A stretch of 64,000 nucleotides of DNA. Source: Congeria kusceri (lineage: Eukaryota; Mollusca; Bivalvia; Myida; Dreissenidae). The DNA is taken from assembly GCA_027627225.1 (NCBI GenBank), contig CM051029.1, positions 15,157,159-15,221,158 of the forward strand, given 5' to 3'. Shown here piece by piece: positions 49,331-60,947 of this stretch (positions are counted from its first letter, which is position 1; each line of letters begins with the position of its first letter). The position numbers and the translations under genes are program-made. The notes under the pieces are model-generated. The model did no database searches. It had not been told where the DNA came from and saw only the letters and a program-made list of their open reading frames with translations.

Positions 49331-50070
49331 GTGTTGTGTGGACAGTCGAATGCGTTAGGTAATAAAGCCCGTGTTTATTACGCACAAGTAATTATGTAGT
49401 TAAGTAACCCGGATGTGCGGGTAGAATAAAAGCGTGAGCGTTGGTAAATTCTAACAGATCTTCTCTCGCTTTCGTCGAGTTATCATGGACAGTAATATGG
49501 ATGGTAATTAAAATTATAGTATGAATTAAACACTATTGACTTTGGGTGGTCTGAGGCTGGCAATACTCTTCTTGCGACATATGGGCCATGTTAGCAAGAT
49601 TCCTACCCCTAAATTTACCGGGTCGCTAGTAGATTGATAATATAAAAGTTCCATACGTCCGTATCAAGACACCAAGTCTCTTCAAAAGTTCAATACCCAG
49701 GGTTCGGAGTCATATAGGAATAAATACCATACAGACCTGTGTACCAAACCCGGGGTATCATAAGTGTTTCATAACATAGACTCGGAGTCAATACAATTGT
49801 CCAGACCACTCTCAGGATATCGTCGCAGAGTGGTAGTCGTGCTCGGGGTCATTGTATAATAATAGTAGTTAATTATATTTAATTTACTGTTCCATACCAA
49901 TCATTTGTCTGCAATAAGCTAATTATAAAGCAACGTAGCTTGGGGACAATTATATATACATATTAATTATATTATTCGTTCTATTCTTGTATTGTGTGAG
50001 CCATTGTTGCAAACCCGAAGCTCGGGCGAAACGTTACATATAAAGTGTGTGTTAAAATTTATTGAATATG
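49331..50070. repeat. Unclassified repeat-like block with hairpin
   Basis: It contains an 8-bp perfect hairpin ACCACTCT/AGAGTGGT near 49805-49833 and the phrase CCCGAAGCTCGGGCGAAACG near 50014-50033. Phrases of the latter kind are seen in Penelope-like and other retroelements. Boundaries and family are unknown. Confidence 0.3.
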
Positions 50071-51300
50071 TTTAATCGACCACTGTTAACCGCATGGGGA
50101 CTATTAGTTATTATCGGGTGTATCATTCGGATTTACGCTATTGCTTTTATAGACATAAATTAAAAAATAAACCACGGTCTTGCTTGCAGCAAAAAAAAAA
50201 TGCAATGATATTGTTCAATCGACCACTATTTACGACTTTGAAAATAATTAACACCCATCAGTTAAAACAGTGAGCTAAAACTGGGACGGTTGATGAGTAC
50301 AACCCTGCCAAAAGGGCAATTGCCCTGGAATTAAAACTCTGATCTTGCCTATGATTATACGCATGTTTTACTCCTACAAATTTACGTGACTGTAAAGATT
50401 GCATAAAACATATATTTCCGATCAATCATGCATTCAATACAACTTATATTTGCAACAAAGATGCAACAATTCTTGTGCAGATGACCTGACCTATACTAAT
50501 TTTCAATTGCGAACTGCTGGTAATTCACGATCTCAACAAGTTGTTTTAAAATGAATACAATTGGATTCGAAAATTAATTATCTATTTGGCAAAATAATTA
50601 ATTAGATGATCAAAATATACCTCCGTAACTGACTTATCAATCCAATTCTATGAGCGATTCATGCACACTGACAATGGAATTTTGCAATAATTTAAGTCGT
50701 ATTGATATGTTTCTTAAGATTTGTTTAATGAGAATATGAACATAATTTCAATACTAATAACATTTGCTGATAAGAATCCGACTAACTTGACTGTTTAACA
50801 CGTATATAGAATTTATACAGTCAATATACGTGTCGTGTATTGAAGCTTTTACACAATAATCTCGATTTTAAATGCCTCATTTGCAACACAAACAATTCAC
50901 ATGTTGTTTTAGTATAAAAATTAAGACAAATTATATACTAGTTAAACCAATCAAATAATAACTTCACTTTCTATAACAAAAACATACATTTGTTCGTACT
51001 CGCAAATGTAGATCTATTTGTGTATAAAATGATAATTCAAGTTATTAACGTTTACGTGCAACAACCATTTTTCGAAAAAAAAATATTGCTAACGTAACGT
51101 GCACGCGTCTACACCCCTCGTTTCAGCAAAATTTACATTAAGCACCCATAACTAGTATTTGACGGTTTCACTCATGCTTGATTCATGACACAAACGCAAA
51201 TCAGTCGTCTATTTAGCAATATTATAATAATGAAATCAACAACCTGTGCATGTACAGCAGAGTACTTAAGCGAAATTCTAGTTCAAATAGATAAATGCGA
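50071..51300. other. No gene recognised
   Basis: AT-rich DNA. Tail exons of minus-strand receptor B would be expected here, but none could be supported. Confidence 0.4.
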
Positions 51301-51571
51301 ATATATTTTTACAATTCTTTAGAACTAGTTATATTGAGCGATCCACAAACTTCTAAAAATATGTAATAAGGCGGAAACCGTTATAATACAAGTTTAAATA
51401 TTCACAAGTTTATATTATAGCACGAATATAAATACAGGAGAAGAAGGCATATACATTTTAAATTGCCTATTTTTTATAAATAATACGGATGCTGTATTAT
51501 TTATTGTTTTTAAGTACTTAAACTATACACAATTATTCAAACATGTAACAATGTGCTATTCAATACAGTAC

Positions 51572-51669
51572 CTGTTTAGCCCTCATCACAAGAGGGAAAC
51601 ACGCCCCAAACAACAAGCTGTCACCGATAGATCCAAGCACTATGCCGACAGTGTTTTGTGCGGTCCCAC
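51572..51669 (-). pseudogene. Transmembrane exon copy 3 of receptor B (98 nt)
   Basis: The minus strand reads GGTAQNTVGIVLGSIGDSLL then FGACFPLVMRAKQ, between AAATCAG and GTACTG. It is one base short of its two siblings, so it starts in phase 1 but ends in phase 0, probably a one-base deletion. The membrane helix is weaker, with an Asp inside. Confidence 0.6.
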
Positions 51670-52469
51670 CTGATTTATATATGGAATCAAATACAAACTT
51701 AATATAAATAATACTTTTTAAATGGTGTCCCAAATGGCTCATCTTAGTACAGACATCCGCTTACATTTAGGACTTAAGTAATAACAGGTGTGGTGCTAGT
51801 TTGAACAAAAAGACGGCAATTGAACGGCATCATGACTTGATATACATCAAGTTGATTAACCGTCCTACTTTACTTATATCCTACACTTATTTATATCAAA
51901 TCAAATCTCATTTCATAACGCCCATAGCTTTGAGAACAAAAGTTGTCGTTGGAGAACAAATATGGCAACAACATGGTGTTACTGATCCGATGTACGACCA
52001 TCGTGGCAGCCAATCTTAAATGTGAGCAGCCCATAACTACTTTTGTCGCAAAGTGATAATTGATTCATGGTAACTAATGCTTAAGTATAGGTCTTTTGTA
52101 AATTAGGTGTGTATATAGCAACATGTTCACGTAAAGCAAAATGCTTCCACGGAATTATATCCCAAAATGTGAGCTACGAATATGTATTGACAGTTCTATA
52201 GCACAATTTATATTAAGTGATCCACACACGTTTAAAAGGATATAGTTAGCAGAAACCGCTTAGAGTAGACTACCAAATATTCACATGTTGATATTTATTG
52301 ATGATTATAAATTAAAAAATAAGAAGAAAACATATTAATTGAAATAATTAAAAGGTACATATTTTTATCAATGATGAAAGTGATTTATTACTGCTTGTTA
52401 TTTACGTAAATTGAATCAATACACGTTAATGTATTCAAACATGCAACAAAAAGCTACCCAATACAGTAC

Positions 52470-52568
52470 CTTTTTTGCAATTGTCACGTTCTGCATGAAG
52501 AACAGTCATCGTAATCAACAAGCAGACACCGATAGCTCCAACGACTATAGTGCATACTGCGGTCCGAC
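52470..52568 (-). CDS. Transmembrane exon copy 2 of receptor B
   Basis: This 99-nt phase 1-1 exon lies between AAAACAG and GTACTG on the minus strand. It reads GRTAVCTIVVGAIGVCLL, then ITMTVLHAERDNCKKG: one helix followed by charged residues, as in a stop-transfer segment. It could be used alternatively to its two neighbours. Confidence 0.65.
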
Positions 52569-53358
52569 CTGTTTTATATAGAGAGTAACGACAAGCTTAA
52601 TACAATTTAAATAATACGAGTGATATTATGTCCCAAATCGCGAATCTGAGTACAGACTGTTGCATAAATGTAGGTCGTAAGTAATAACAGGTTTGGTGCA
52701 AGTTTGAACACAATATGAAAAATAAATGATATCATGACTTAGTTAGTATACATCCGGTTGATTAACTGTCCTACTTTACTTTATCCTACGCCTTTGATTC
52801 TTAAAACCAAACTTCAGTCTATAAACCTCATCGCTTTAAGAACAAATCTTGCCGTCGGAGAACGAACTGGACAACAGCGATTTTGCACAGCACACGTTTT
52901 ATCCAATCCTTATGTTAGTAAACCATATTTACCTTTTGACGCACGAATTATGCTAAGGTAAGGGTCTGCTGCGAATTAGCAATGTATTAAGCAATATTAA
53001 ACGGACGAAAGTAACAACACGTGCATGTAAAGCAAAATGTGTAAATGGTATTATATTACAAATAGTGAGGTACAAAAATACATCGCCAGTTCTATAGCAC
53101 TAGTTATAGTAATTGGTCTACACACGTCTAAAAGTCATGTTTATGGTAAGGCCGAAACATTTAGAGAACAAGATAAAAAATAAAGATTCACATGTTGATA
53201 TTCTTATTACATGAATATAAATAAAGAAAAATATGAATATTAATTCCAATTTGCGTAGTTTTTATAAATAACAGTGATGCTTTATGTAAGTTCGTTAATT
53301 ATGTTATTTAAATCAAAACATGTGTTTAAACAGGTAACAAAGCTAACCAATACAGTAC

Positions 53359-53460
53359 CTTCGATGTCGTTTTCTTTCTTCAAAAGAATAATCCAGACAA
53401 GCATCAAGATGACACCGATACATCCAAACGCTATGCTCAAAGTGCAGTATATGGTCAAAC
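53359..53460 (-). CDS. Transmembrane exon copy 1 of receptor B
   Basis: This 102-nt phase 1-1 exon lies between AAAACAG and GTACTG on the minus strand. It reads GLTIYCTLSIAFGCIGVIL, then MLVWIILLKKENDIEG: a strong helix, then KK and acidic residues. It is nearest to the extracellular exons of the same strand. Confidence 0.68.
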
Positions 53461-54213
53461 CTGTTTTATATGGGGAGTAAAAACAAACATAATTTATTTT
53501 AAATAATAATCGTGAAACGACGTTCCAAATCGCTCATCTGAGTTCAGAGTGTTAGCCTTAAGTTATAACAGGTTTGGTGCCGGTATGAACAAATGATAAA
53601 AATTAAATAGCATCATGACTTATTATACATCCAGTTGATTAAAACTGTCATAATTCATTTCTTTCCTGCACCTTTGCTTATACAAACTAAACTTCAGCGT
53701 ATAACACACATCACACACATAATAAAACACCGTAGACTGAATGGGACAACAATATAGCGTTACTAAGTCGGTATTTACAAAGCTCCTTGTAATATCTTAG
53801 ACAAAGGTGTAATTAAGTGAGAATTCTATGTAATTTATACAAAATCCAACGAAAAGTTTTCCAATTAGTAAAATATGAAAGACATAAGCAATATTTACGT
53901 TTTTGGACCATTTGTATGTAAAATCACAACATGAAATACATGAAATACAGATTTAAGGAGTTATCTGAATTTAAGAAAATCTCTTCAAGTTATCCCTAAG
54001 GAGCCTTGGGAATACTTGCCCTGGTCCGATCAATGTCTGAAAGCAAATGTTTTGCCATAGTCTTTCAACATCACATCATCACATAATGACGTCACCATTA
54101 CAAAACTCATTTCCTAGAAAACATTATTTATGTATCATTAATTATCACGTTACTTACTTTGTTAATTGAAATAATACTATTCAGAAAAAGGGTCAATTGA
54201 ATATTACACTGGT

Positions 54214-54278
54214 CTGAGAACTTGTATCAGTCTCGTTTACGACGTAACACAATCAACTCGACCGATACAAGTTCTCAG
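54214..54278. repeat. Inverted repeat (18-bp arms)
   Basis: CTGAGAACTTGTATCAGT at 54214-54231 and its near-perfect reverse complement at 54261-54278 (one mismatch) can form a hairpin with a 29-base loop. Confidence 0.85.
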
Positions 54279-54699
54279 AACATCGTACTAGCACAATATT
54301 TTATAAGCTATAATCTGGCATGCATTGACTGGTTTTTATCACATACGCTTGAGAATGGTTAAATATAAAAGTGCTATCAAACATGCATGAATAAAAATGC
54401 TTCACAAAACTGGTAACTTTATTGGCATCAGACGGGCGACGCAGGAGAGTTCCTGAATATCGATATTTCACCGTTAAATTTGTGTTTAGGTGAGCTACAT
54501 GCAAAATATAAAAAAATAAAATAAATGTATATCTATTTTATTCACGTAATTGATAAACACGCATGTACATGAATAAAATAAATCTAAAAAAAGATTGAAC
54601 TATGTAAAAGTATTATTGTAATCTTTTAACAAAAATACATATAATGTTAGAACAAGTGTCAACTAACAAGAAGAGAATAAACTAAGAACATATTTTTAA

Positions 54700-54884
54700 A
54701 CATAGGCAATACTAAAACATTAATATTTATCACTGTATAGTTTATGCTACTTAAAAGTTTTCTTGTTTTATCTTGAAATAGACCAGTAAGTTCAGTTATG
54801 AATACAATTCCAATGCAAATAGGGGCAATAATCCATATCAGATTATGTGTTGTAATGTCAATTGTGGTTGGTGTAGTTGTGGTT
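54700..54884 (-). pseudogene. Transmembrane-like exon paralogous to 24.8 kb
   Basis: After GTTACAG the minus strand holds TTTTPTTIDITTHNLIW and IIAPICIGIVFITELTG, paralogous to the IWIIAPICLGVVVV exon at 24.8 kb. The frame that reads the membrane segment is not the one delivered by phase 1 from the linker exon, and no clear donor follows, so it may be decayed or skipped. Confidence 0.5.
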
Positions 54885-55132
54885 CTGTAACGACACGAAA
54901 TGTCCTGCGATTTTGACTTAGTGAAAAATAACGATTTATTTGAATTATTTAATGTATATAAGAGTATAACAATAAAAAAACACACTGTAGTTATTGTGCG
55001 ATTTTATTGTCCTGTCACTCATGAAAAGTCCGTGTATTTTCGTAAATCTATTTTAAGCTATTAACCCAGATAGGAGACACAGGTATGAATACGTATTGAT
55101 TAAATCCACGATACATAACAGATAATACTGTA

Positions 55133-55203
55133 GTGCAGTGGTAAGTACGAAAAGTTTGTAAGCGTGATGTTTTGGGTTCGAATCCAAAAACAGTCACTTT
55201 TAA
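55133..55203 (+). other. tRNA-like relic (plus)
   Basis: A box A-like TGTAGTGCAGTGGTAAG and a box B GGGTTCGAATCC with a perfect 5-bp T stem (TTTGG/CCAAA) are present, but the acceptor stem pairs only in part. It is probably a tRNA-derived relic, not a functional tRNA. Confidence 0.45.
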
Positions 55204-55440
55204 TTTATTCAATCTATTTATTTGTTTTAATTTATTTCATTGATCATTTTGCTGACGTCATGACACGGAATCTCATCATCAACCTCGATTCTAACACAGA
55301 AGAGAACTGCGTCAATACTGCGAACAAAACAGTCTTTGTGATTGCATTTTTATGCAGATACAATAACTGAACTAAAAAAAAAAAGCAAAAAAAATTAAAG
55401 TGATGTTCAAGTAAAAGAAAATAATAAAAAAAGCCTGAAA

Positions 55441-55510
55441 GATCTTGGCAGGATTCGAACCATTGTGATTCAAAGTCTAAAACACTATCCAGCGCGCTAT
55501 TCTTCCTGGC
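55441..55510 (-). other. tRNA-like relic (minus), Gln-like anticodon arm
   Basis: The minus strand reads TAGCGCGCTGGATAGTG, then AGACTTTGAATCA and GGTTCGAATCC. The GACTTTGAATC loop is like that of tRNA-Gln (TTG). Poor acceptor and T stems argue for a pseudogene or SINE head. Confidence 0.45.
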
Positions 55511-55589
55511 ACTTGTTGATAGGGGGCTTGTGTTATATGACTGTGAAATCCATTCTTTACACGCTATATAAACGTTAAACCGATATAAA

Positions 55590-55695
55590 TAAAACACTAT
55601 CATCACTATCATCATCATCATCATCATTATCAGCATCATTATCATCATCAGCATCGTCATCATCATCATCATCATCATTATTATCATTCAAATTA
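55590..55695. repeat. ATC microsatellite
   Basis: CATCAT triplets with AGC, ATT and GTC interruptions. Confidence 0.92.
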
Positions 55696-55744
55696 CTACT
55701 ACTAATACTCTTCTACTACTAATACACTTGTACTAGTACTGCCT

Positions 55745-55748
55745 TAGT

Positions 55749-55808
<60 letters not shown>

Positions 55809-55822
55809 AATAAGATAATATA

Positions 55823-55865
<43 letters not shown>
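55745..55865. repeat. AAT microsatellite
   Basis: AAT triplets in the intron just downstream of the receptor B linker exon. Confidence 0.92.
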
Positions 55866-55903
55866 GAAATAGACGAAGAAGAAAACAAAAAAGAAGAAGT
55901 TAC

Positions 55904-55933
55904 CTGCATCATTTGGAGTCGATGCAGTTGTAG
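55904..55933 (-). CDS. Short linker exon of receptor B
   Basis: This 30-nt phase 1-1 mini-exon lies between GTTTTAG and GTAACT and encodes ATTASTPNDAG. It matches the linker exon at 25040-25075. The small, Thr/Ser-rich stalk between Ig domain and membrane is a family mark. Confidence 0.65.
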
Positions 55934-56265
55934 CTAAAACAATAACATACATATTTTAGCAGCAATGTAATGGACTTTCTGATTACAACGCATTTTAAAC
56001 AAATATAATTAAAACAAATTCCTATAAATATATATTTAATGTTGTTTCTACACAATTATTCGATAACGATTATTTTGGCAATATGATTAAACACATAATA
56101 TACTTTATTTTAGGCCATTATATCTCGCTGACAGTCAAATATATTTCTGTATTTTAAACATACCGACATCCAAATTTAATTAGTTTGATATTCGCTTTTA
56201 CGAAGATTAAACCAACAAAATAATAGAGAGTTCAATCATTTAAACACAAACAAACAAACGTGTAC

Positions 56266-56580
56266 CTGAGTCCTTATCACATATGGTGATTGTCGTAGTG
56301 CCAGTGTGTTTAGAACAACTATAGTCTCCCGACATAGTGCTATTGAACGTTACTATGGTGACATACACCTCTGTAAGGTCTCCATTTGAAGACATAGTGT
56401 ATACACTGGAACTAGTTGGAAGAAGTTGACAAGTAACACCAAAAATATCCAAACAATCACCTATTTTGTAATTTCCATGAAAACACTTAACTGTTTTTGT
56501 TTCTCCATTACTCCAATCGAAACTAAACACCAACTGTATATTGTGTTTGCCAGCATCAACAGATTAATCTGTGCATGCAC
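56266..56580 (-). pseudogene. V-like Ig exon of receptor B (early stop)
   Basis: This 315-nt phase 1-1 exon lies between TTTCAG and GTACAC. After the start GACTD a TAA occurs at 56564-56566. Beyond it the frame is fully open: LVFSFDWSNGETKTVKCFHG, VYTMSSNGDLTEVYVTI and MSGDYSCSKHTG. The spacing of cysteines and the SGDYSC motif fit a V-set Ig domain. Only this stop separates it from an intact exon, so a polymorphic or recent null allele is possible. Confidence 0.75.
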
Positions 56581-56722
56581 CTGAAAGTACATTTCAAAAT
56601 TTGAAATAGTAAGCTTACGGCAACGTAGACTGATCAATATGTGTATTGCCTGTATTTGTTATAAAAACGCATTATTTATATTTTGATAATATATTTGTAA
56701 ATGAAATAACAAAACAGTTTAC

Positions 56723-56783
56723 CTGCTAGATGGTACATTACCATGAGAATAATGAATACTCCAACCAAAATGGACGACGCCAT
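56723..56783 (-). CDS. Signal-peptide exon of receptor B
   Basis: The minus-strand ATG at 56781-56783 opens MASSILVGVFIILMVMYHLAG split by a phase-1 GT donor. It is a typical hydrophobic leader without other in-frame upstream starts nearby. It is followed 142 bp downstream by the V-like exon in matching phase. Confidence 0.75.
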
Positions 56784-58810
56784 TTACCGTTTACTGTGTG
56801 CTCCTTTGAAGAGTACACACACTGTTAACTCGTATCAGTGTGTAAACCAAAATCAAAGCTCTGCATGCACGTTTTGTTTACAACATTAATACATGTCAGT
56901 ACTTTGGCTATCAGGTATGAGAATTAAACTGGGTGTTACGAATTTGACTCATCACAATATGACATCGAAATATATCTGGTCTAAGATCATGCGTTCACGA
57001 TTTATACTGGACATTAAGTTTCGCATCCAAATCGATATGTATTGTACAGTTATTGAATTGTGGGACATTGAATATGATATGATCTACCGGAAGCATGTGT
57101 TATTGACCAATGCGGTTGCCAAGGTCAAGTATATCACATAGTATGACATGACTTATAAATACACTTTATTTGATTGGCTCAGCGACACACCCTCGAAAGA
57201 AAATCATACGTTATATTGCACAGCTTTAACCTCACCCGTGCACATATTATATGATATTGCACAGGACATTGTTTTGTACAAAGATGGCGTCAAAATACGA
57301 CGTCATTTACGACTATGTCAAAACATTAGCTCCTAATGGATTTGTGATGCTATGTTCAGTATATATTATTGGGTCATTTTTATTTATGTTGGATTTTAAA
57401 AGCATAGTACATCACAATCGCTGACTTTTATTGTCTTTAAGCGATGGGAAATTTGAATCATAAAACAACTGTTGTAACGGTGCCTCTAGGAAGAAACGTA
57501 AACGGGAGTTAAGATAAGCAATATATTTACTTGCTTTACTTGTATTTTTGTCATAATATTATAATTGAAACAATCAGATTTGTGTTTTTTTACTTTTTCA
57601 TCAGCTGTCGTTTATTGTATGACATATGATAATATGGATTTTGCTGTGCATCATCACACGATATTGCGCAGCTAAACAGTCCATATTTGTATAATATTTT
57701 ATGGCCATGTAGTCAATAACCTTTTTATTATATGATCATTGTATCTATAACCATCAAATATGTGACTCATACATGCAGTTTTTGGAAGCGAGCAAGTTGT
57801 TAACAATTGAAAATATCTGATGAACTTATACAAAATAACATTTTTTGAATTAACCTTTATGTCCCTGCAGGCTAGTGGAATACAGTGATACGTGACACCG
57901 GGAAACAACTATCATGTAAGATTCCTTACAAATTTAATAGCCCGTTTGTCACTAAGTGGTTGATTATTGAATCACTGTGTTCCAAATGTCAATCTGGTTC
58001 TGAACTGTCTAGAAATTTAAAAATCGCAGGTTTTAGCTTATTACACTTTCAAAGATATTCTGATGGTTGCAGTATGCATTTCATAGTCTGCCTATTGTTA
58101 ACATGATGGTTGCAGTATGCATTTCAGAGTCTGCCGAGGGTTAACATCCTCAAAACAACCATTGGCGCTGTCTTTTAAACAGTGTGAAAAACAACGAGCT
58201 TCTAAAGCCTAAAAAAACAACAAATGTGTGACCTAATTTTACAAAAGTAGTCGCATTATAAGAAGAAGTTCTGAGAAATGGAATGTTTAAAAAATGAGTA
58301 GCCATTGGATTTGGACAAGATCTTACATAAAACCTTGTATAAAATAAAGTGTAAAACAATCCATATACCTATCTCAGAAAACAAATTCAATGCCTAGACC
58401 AATAAAAGTGTGCTTATTGTTTGATCATTTGATAAATTGTTTTAATCGTATTCATTGATCCTTTATTTAATGAATAGCATATTTTTATTTATAAACTTAA
58501 AACAAAAACAACACATGAGTTATGTAAAATATATAAAGGTATGTCAGGTGGCGTAAACTACGATTTATTATTTAAAAAAATTGTGTCATTCGGATTTAGT
58601 CGGCATGCGACAGAATAAATCTTTTATATTTTGAAAACTTTCCAAGTAACACGGTTTTAAATATGTATGTTGGACTTTCAATTTATATCCATAATTTGCA
58701 AAATTACTATAAACAGCAAATATATTTGTTAACTATAGTTCAACCATTTACCGTGGCGTATGTAGTGAAAATGCAAATGTAGTGACATATGTGATATTTA
58801 TTATACGAGG
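56784..58810. other. Intergenic between divergent receptor genes
   Basis: About 2 kb separates the 5' ends of minus-strand receptor B and the plus-strand multi-Ig receptor, which are therefore divergent. No exon is supported. A 42-bp phrase (GATGGTTGCAGTATGCATTTCA...) is duplicated in tandem at about 58062-58145. Confidence 0.5.
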
Positions 58811-58817
58811 TGCGGAC

Positions 58818-58824
58818 TATATAG
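58818..58824 (+). promoter_or_regulatory. Possible TATA box of multi-Ig receptor
   Basis: TATATAG lies 83 bp before the ATG at 58907. The distance would place a transcription start about 50-60 bp before the ATG. Pattern only. Confidence 0.35.
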
Positions 58825-58906
58825 AGGTGAATACAATTCATAACGACATTAGCCCTTAGGTTGCCACAGAGGAAGTTGGAATTAACTTTCAAGACGAATA
58901 TTAATC

Positions 58907-58963
58907 ATGGATAGCTTTGTGTTTGTCTTTATACTTTATATAACAGGACTAACTTGGTTGCAA
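58907..58963 (+). CDS. Signal-peptide exon of multi-Ig receptor copy 2
   Basis: The ATG at 58907 opens MDSFVFVFILYITG then LTWLQG and a GTATAT donor in phase 1. A hydrophobic leader with small residues near the end fits secretion to the cell surface. Confidence 0.75.
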
Positions 58964-59145
58964 GGTATATTTTAAAATGTTAATATTAATGTATACATAT
59001 TAGCTCTGTTTTGTGTTTGGTAAAACATTCATATGTATTTAAATATAATCGCTTAATTATAATTGCATCAAGGACGAAGTATGCTCCATGTTGATGTCAT
59101 GCAAGTGCTAAGGTATCAAAACGAAGACATTACTATTTAATACAG

Positions 59146-59490
59146 GTGATGCAACAACCCCGACACTGAATGTGGATACCCATGATATTTTCGTCAATAG
59201 CAGTGTAACATTCACATGCTCAACGTCAACTCAACCGACTTTTGTCGAGTGGTATAAAACAGATAAAGGTTCCGATGCAGAAATACTAGTCAGTAGACTA
59301 CGGTGGTTTGAAGAAACAAATACATGAGCTACAGGCAATAATAGTATGCAATGTTCGTGTAAGTCTTCACATATCTATATATGTTCTATTCCGTCAGTGA
59401 CTTTAGCAAATGACGGTCAAAGATTGTATTGCAAAGCTGTAATCGATGGAGTGTATCTTGACAGCAACATTTATACCTTCGGATTAATAT
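59146..59490 (+). pseudogene. Ig exon 1 of multi-Ig receptor copy 2 (one stop)
   Basis: This 345-nt phase 1-1 exon lies between AATACAG and GTAAGT. It reads NSSVTFTCSTSTQPTFVEWY early and LANDGQRLYCKAV late, a full Ig domain. An in-frame TGA at 59325-59327 follows EETNT; the rest of the frame is open. It is either a null allele or a decayed gene. Confidence 0.75.
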
Positions 59491-59574
59491 GTAAGTATGT
59501 AATAATGTAATACATGTTTATTGTCAAAATATCATTCACTATCATTCACTGTTTATTCTGCTTCATTTTTTCTA

Positions 59575-59776
59575 CAATTACTACTACTACCACTACTTCT
59601 AGAACAACAACAACAACAACAACAACTACTACTTCTACTACTACCACTACTACAACTACTACTATAACTACTACAACTACTACTACCACTACTGCTACAA
59701 CAACAAAAACTACTACTACTACTAGTAGAGAGAGAGAGAGAGAGAGGGAGGGAGAGAGACAGACAGAGAGAGAGTC
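59575..59776. repeat. ACT/ACA and GA microsatellite
   Basis: ACT, ACA and TCT triplets run to about 59727, then AGAG dinucleotides with GGGA and GACA variants. It lies in the intron between Ig exons 1 and 2. Confidence 0.92.
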
Positions 59777-60275
59777 ACTTCAGCAATAGGTCGCAGCAAC
59801 ATTCTTTTTCAAGGCCTAACAATTCTTCAAGTATGGCTCTACATTTACTATTTGGAACTTCAGTATAATATAATTAGTTTGTGATATCCGTAGTTTCTCG
59901 TTAGGTCCACCGAAATGCAGAAAAAACAATGCTGGTAATAATCCACAAACTCCATTCTCGTTGCTAGAAACAGAAAGTGAAAGCGTGTGATTTGCCAGAA
60001 ATGTAAAAATGAAGTTCCATGAAATAAACATGTATTCGTTTAAAAAATCAGACATTATCAAAACATATCATAATAAAATTATACTCAAAGATAGAAAATC
60101 TTTTTAAAAAAATGTAGTTTAACATCATATTGACGATTTAATCAATTAGTCATGTTTGTGTATTTTAGGAACGGTGAGTAATACGCTGGCCTTGATCATG
60201 GCTAAATTGAAAGCAAAGTAATGAAAGCAATGAATCAGTTTTAATACGTAAAAAGTGAGATAACGTGGATAAATA

Positions 60276-60393
60276 GAATATTAGGTAAGTGTTGAATAAA
60301 GATCAAGTTTATTATGGTCGGCTCGAAAATGAAAAGCACGCGCCAAGACTCGCATGATGCACTTTATCTTTATTCAACACTAACCTTATATTC
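60276..60393. repeat. Foldback element (28-bp inverted arms)
   Basis: GAATATTAGGTAAGTGTTGA plus ATAAAGAT (60276-60303) pairs with 60366-60393 with a few mismatches, around a 62-bp core. It may be a small foldback or MITE-like element, inside the first long intron. Confidence 0.75.
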
Positions 60394-60947
60394 TCTATAT
60401 AGCACTTAAAACAAGAAGATATAAACAACTCCTAACATGGAAACACACAACGATGTCGCGAGTTGATTACAAAATATGCTCCAGAAAATAAGAGTAAGCG
60501 TGAGCCCTGGTTTTACAGTTTAAATTTTAAACAATGGTGGCGTCCAGTTGTTACGTCGTGTCGTTTAAAGATACAGAACTGATATTTGTCATGTTTTATT
60601 GGTTGGTTTTTATTGTATTACATGTTCATGTAATTATACTTTTGGTAGTGAAATACTTAAACCATCAAGCATCTATTTTGATAATGACAAGTACATTATT
60701 TAAGGTCTTAGGTCTTACAGTTGAGATGTGACTAGTTAGTATTTACTGCCGGGTGTTAATTAGCAGAATCACTATTGTTGCACAAAACCTTTTGCAGAAC
60801 ATGGTCGGAGAAGAGTTGGTGAAATTAGTTGCTTATTATGGCGTTTGGCAGAATTTGTTTTAATGAAGATGGACAAGAAATGATTATTTTATTTTGCGCA
60901 TTTTGTTCGCCTCTGATTTTATCGAAAATGAAACACACTAGTTTTAG

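Larger units (their letters stand above)
51300..53720. repeat. Three tandem copies of a ~0.9-kb block holding a TM exon
   Basis: Each block has the order AGTTCTATAGCAC-like phrase, AATACAGTACC exon end, exon, ACCTGTTTTATAT acceptor side, then ATAACAGGTTTGGTGC and CATCATGACTT. Exons start at 51572, 52470 and 53359, 898 and 889 bp apart. Both exon and intron are duplicated. Confidence 0.88.

Noticed and set aside
50012..50035. Hammerhead ribozyme
   Set aside because: The stem and GAAAC are present but the required CUGANGA segment is absent.
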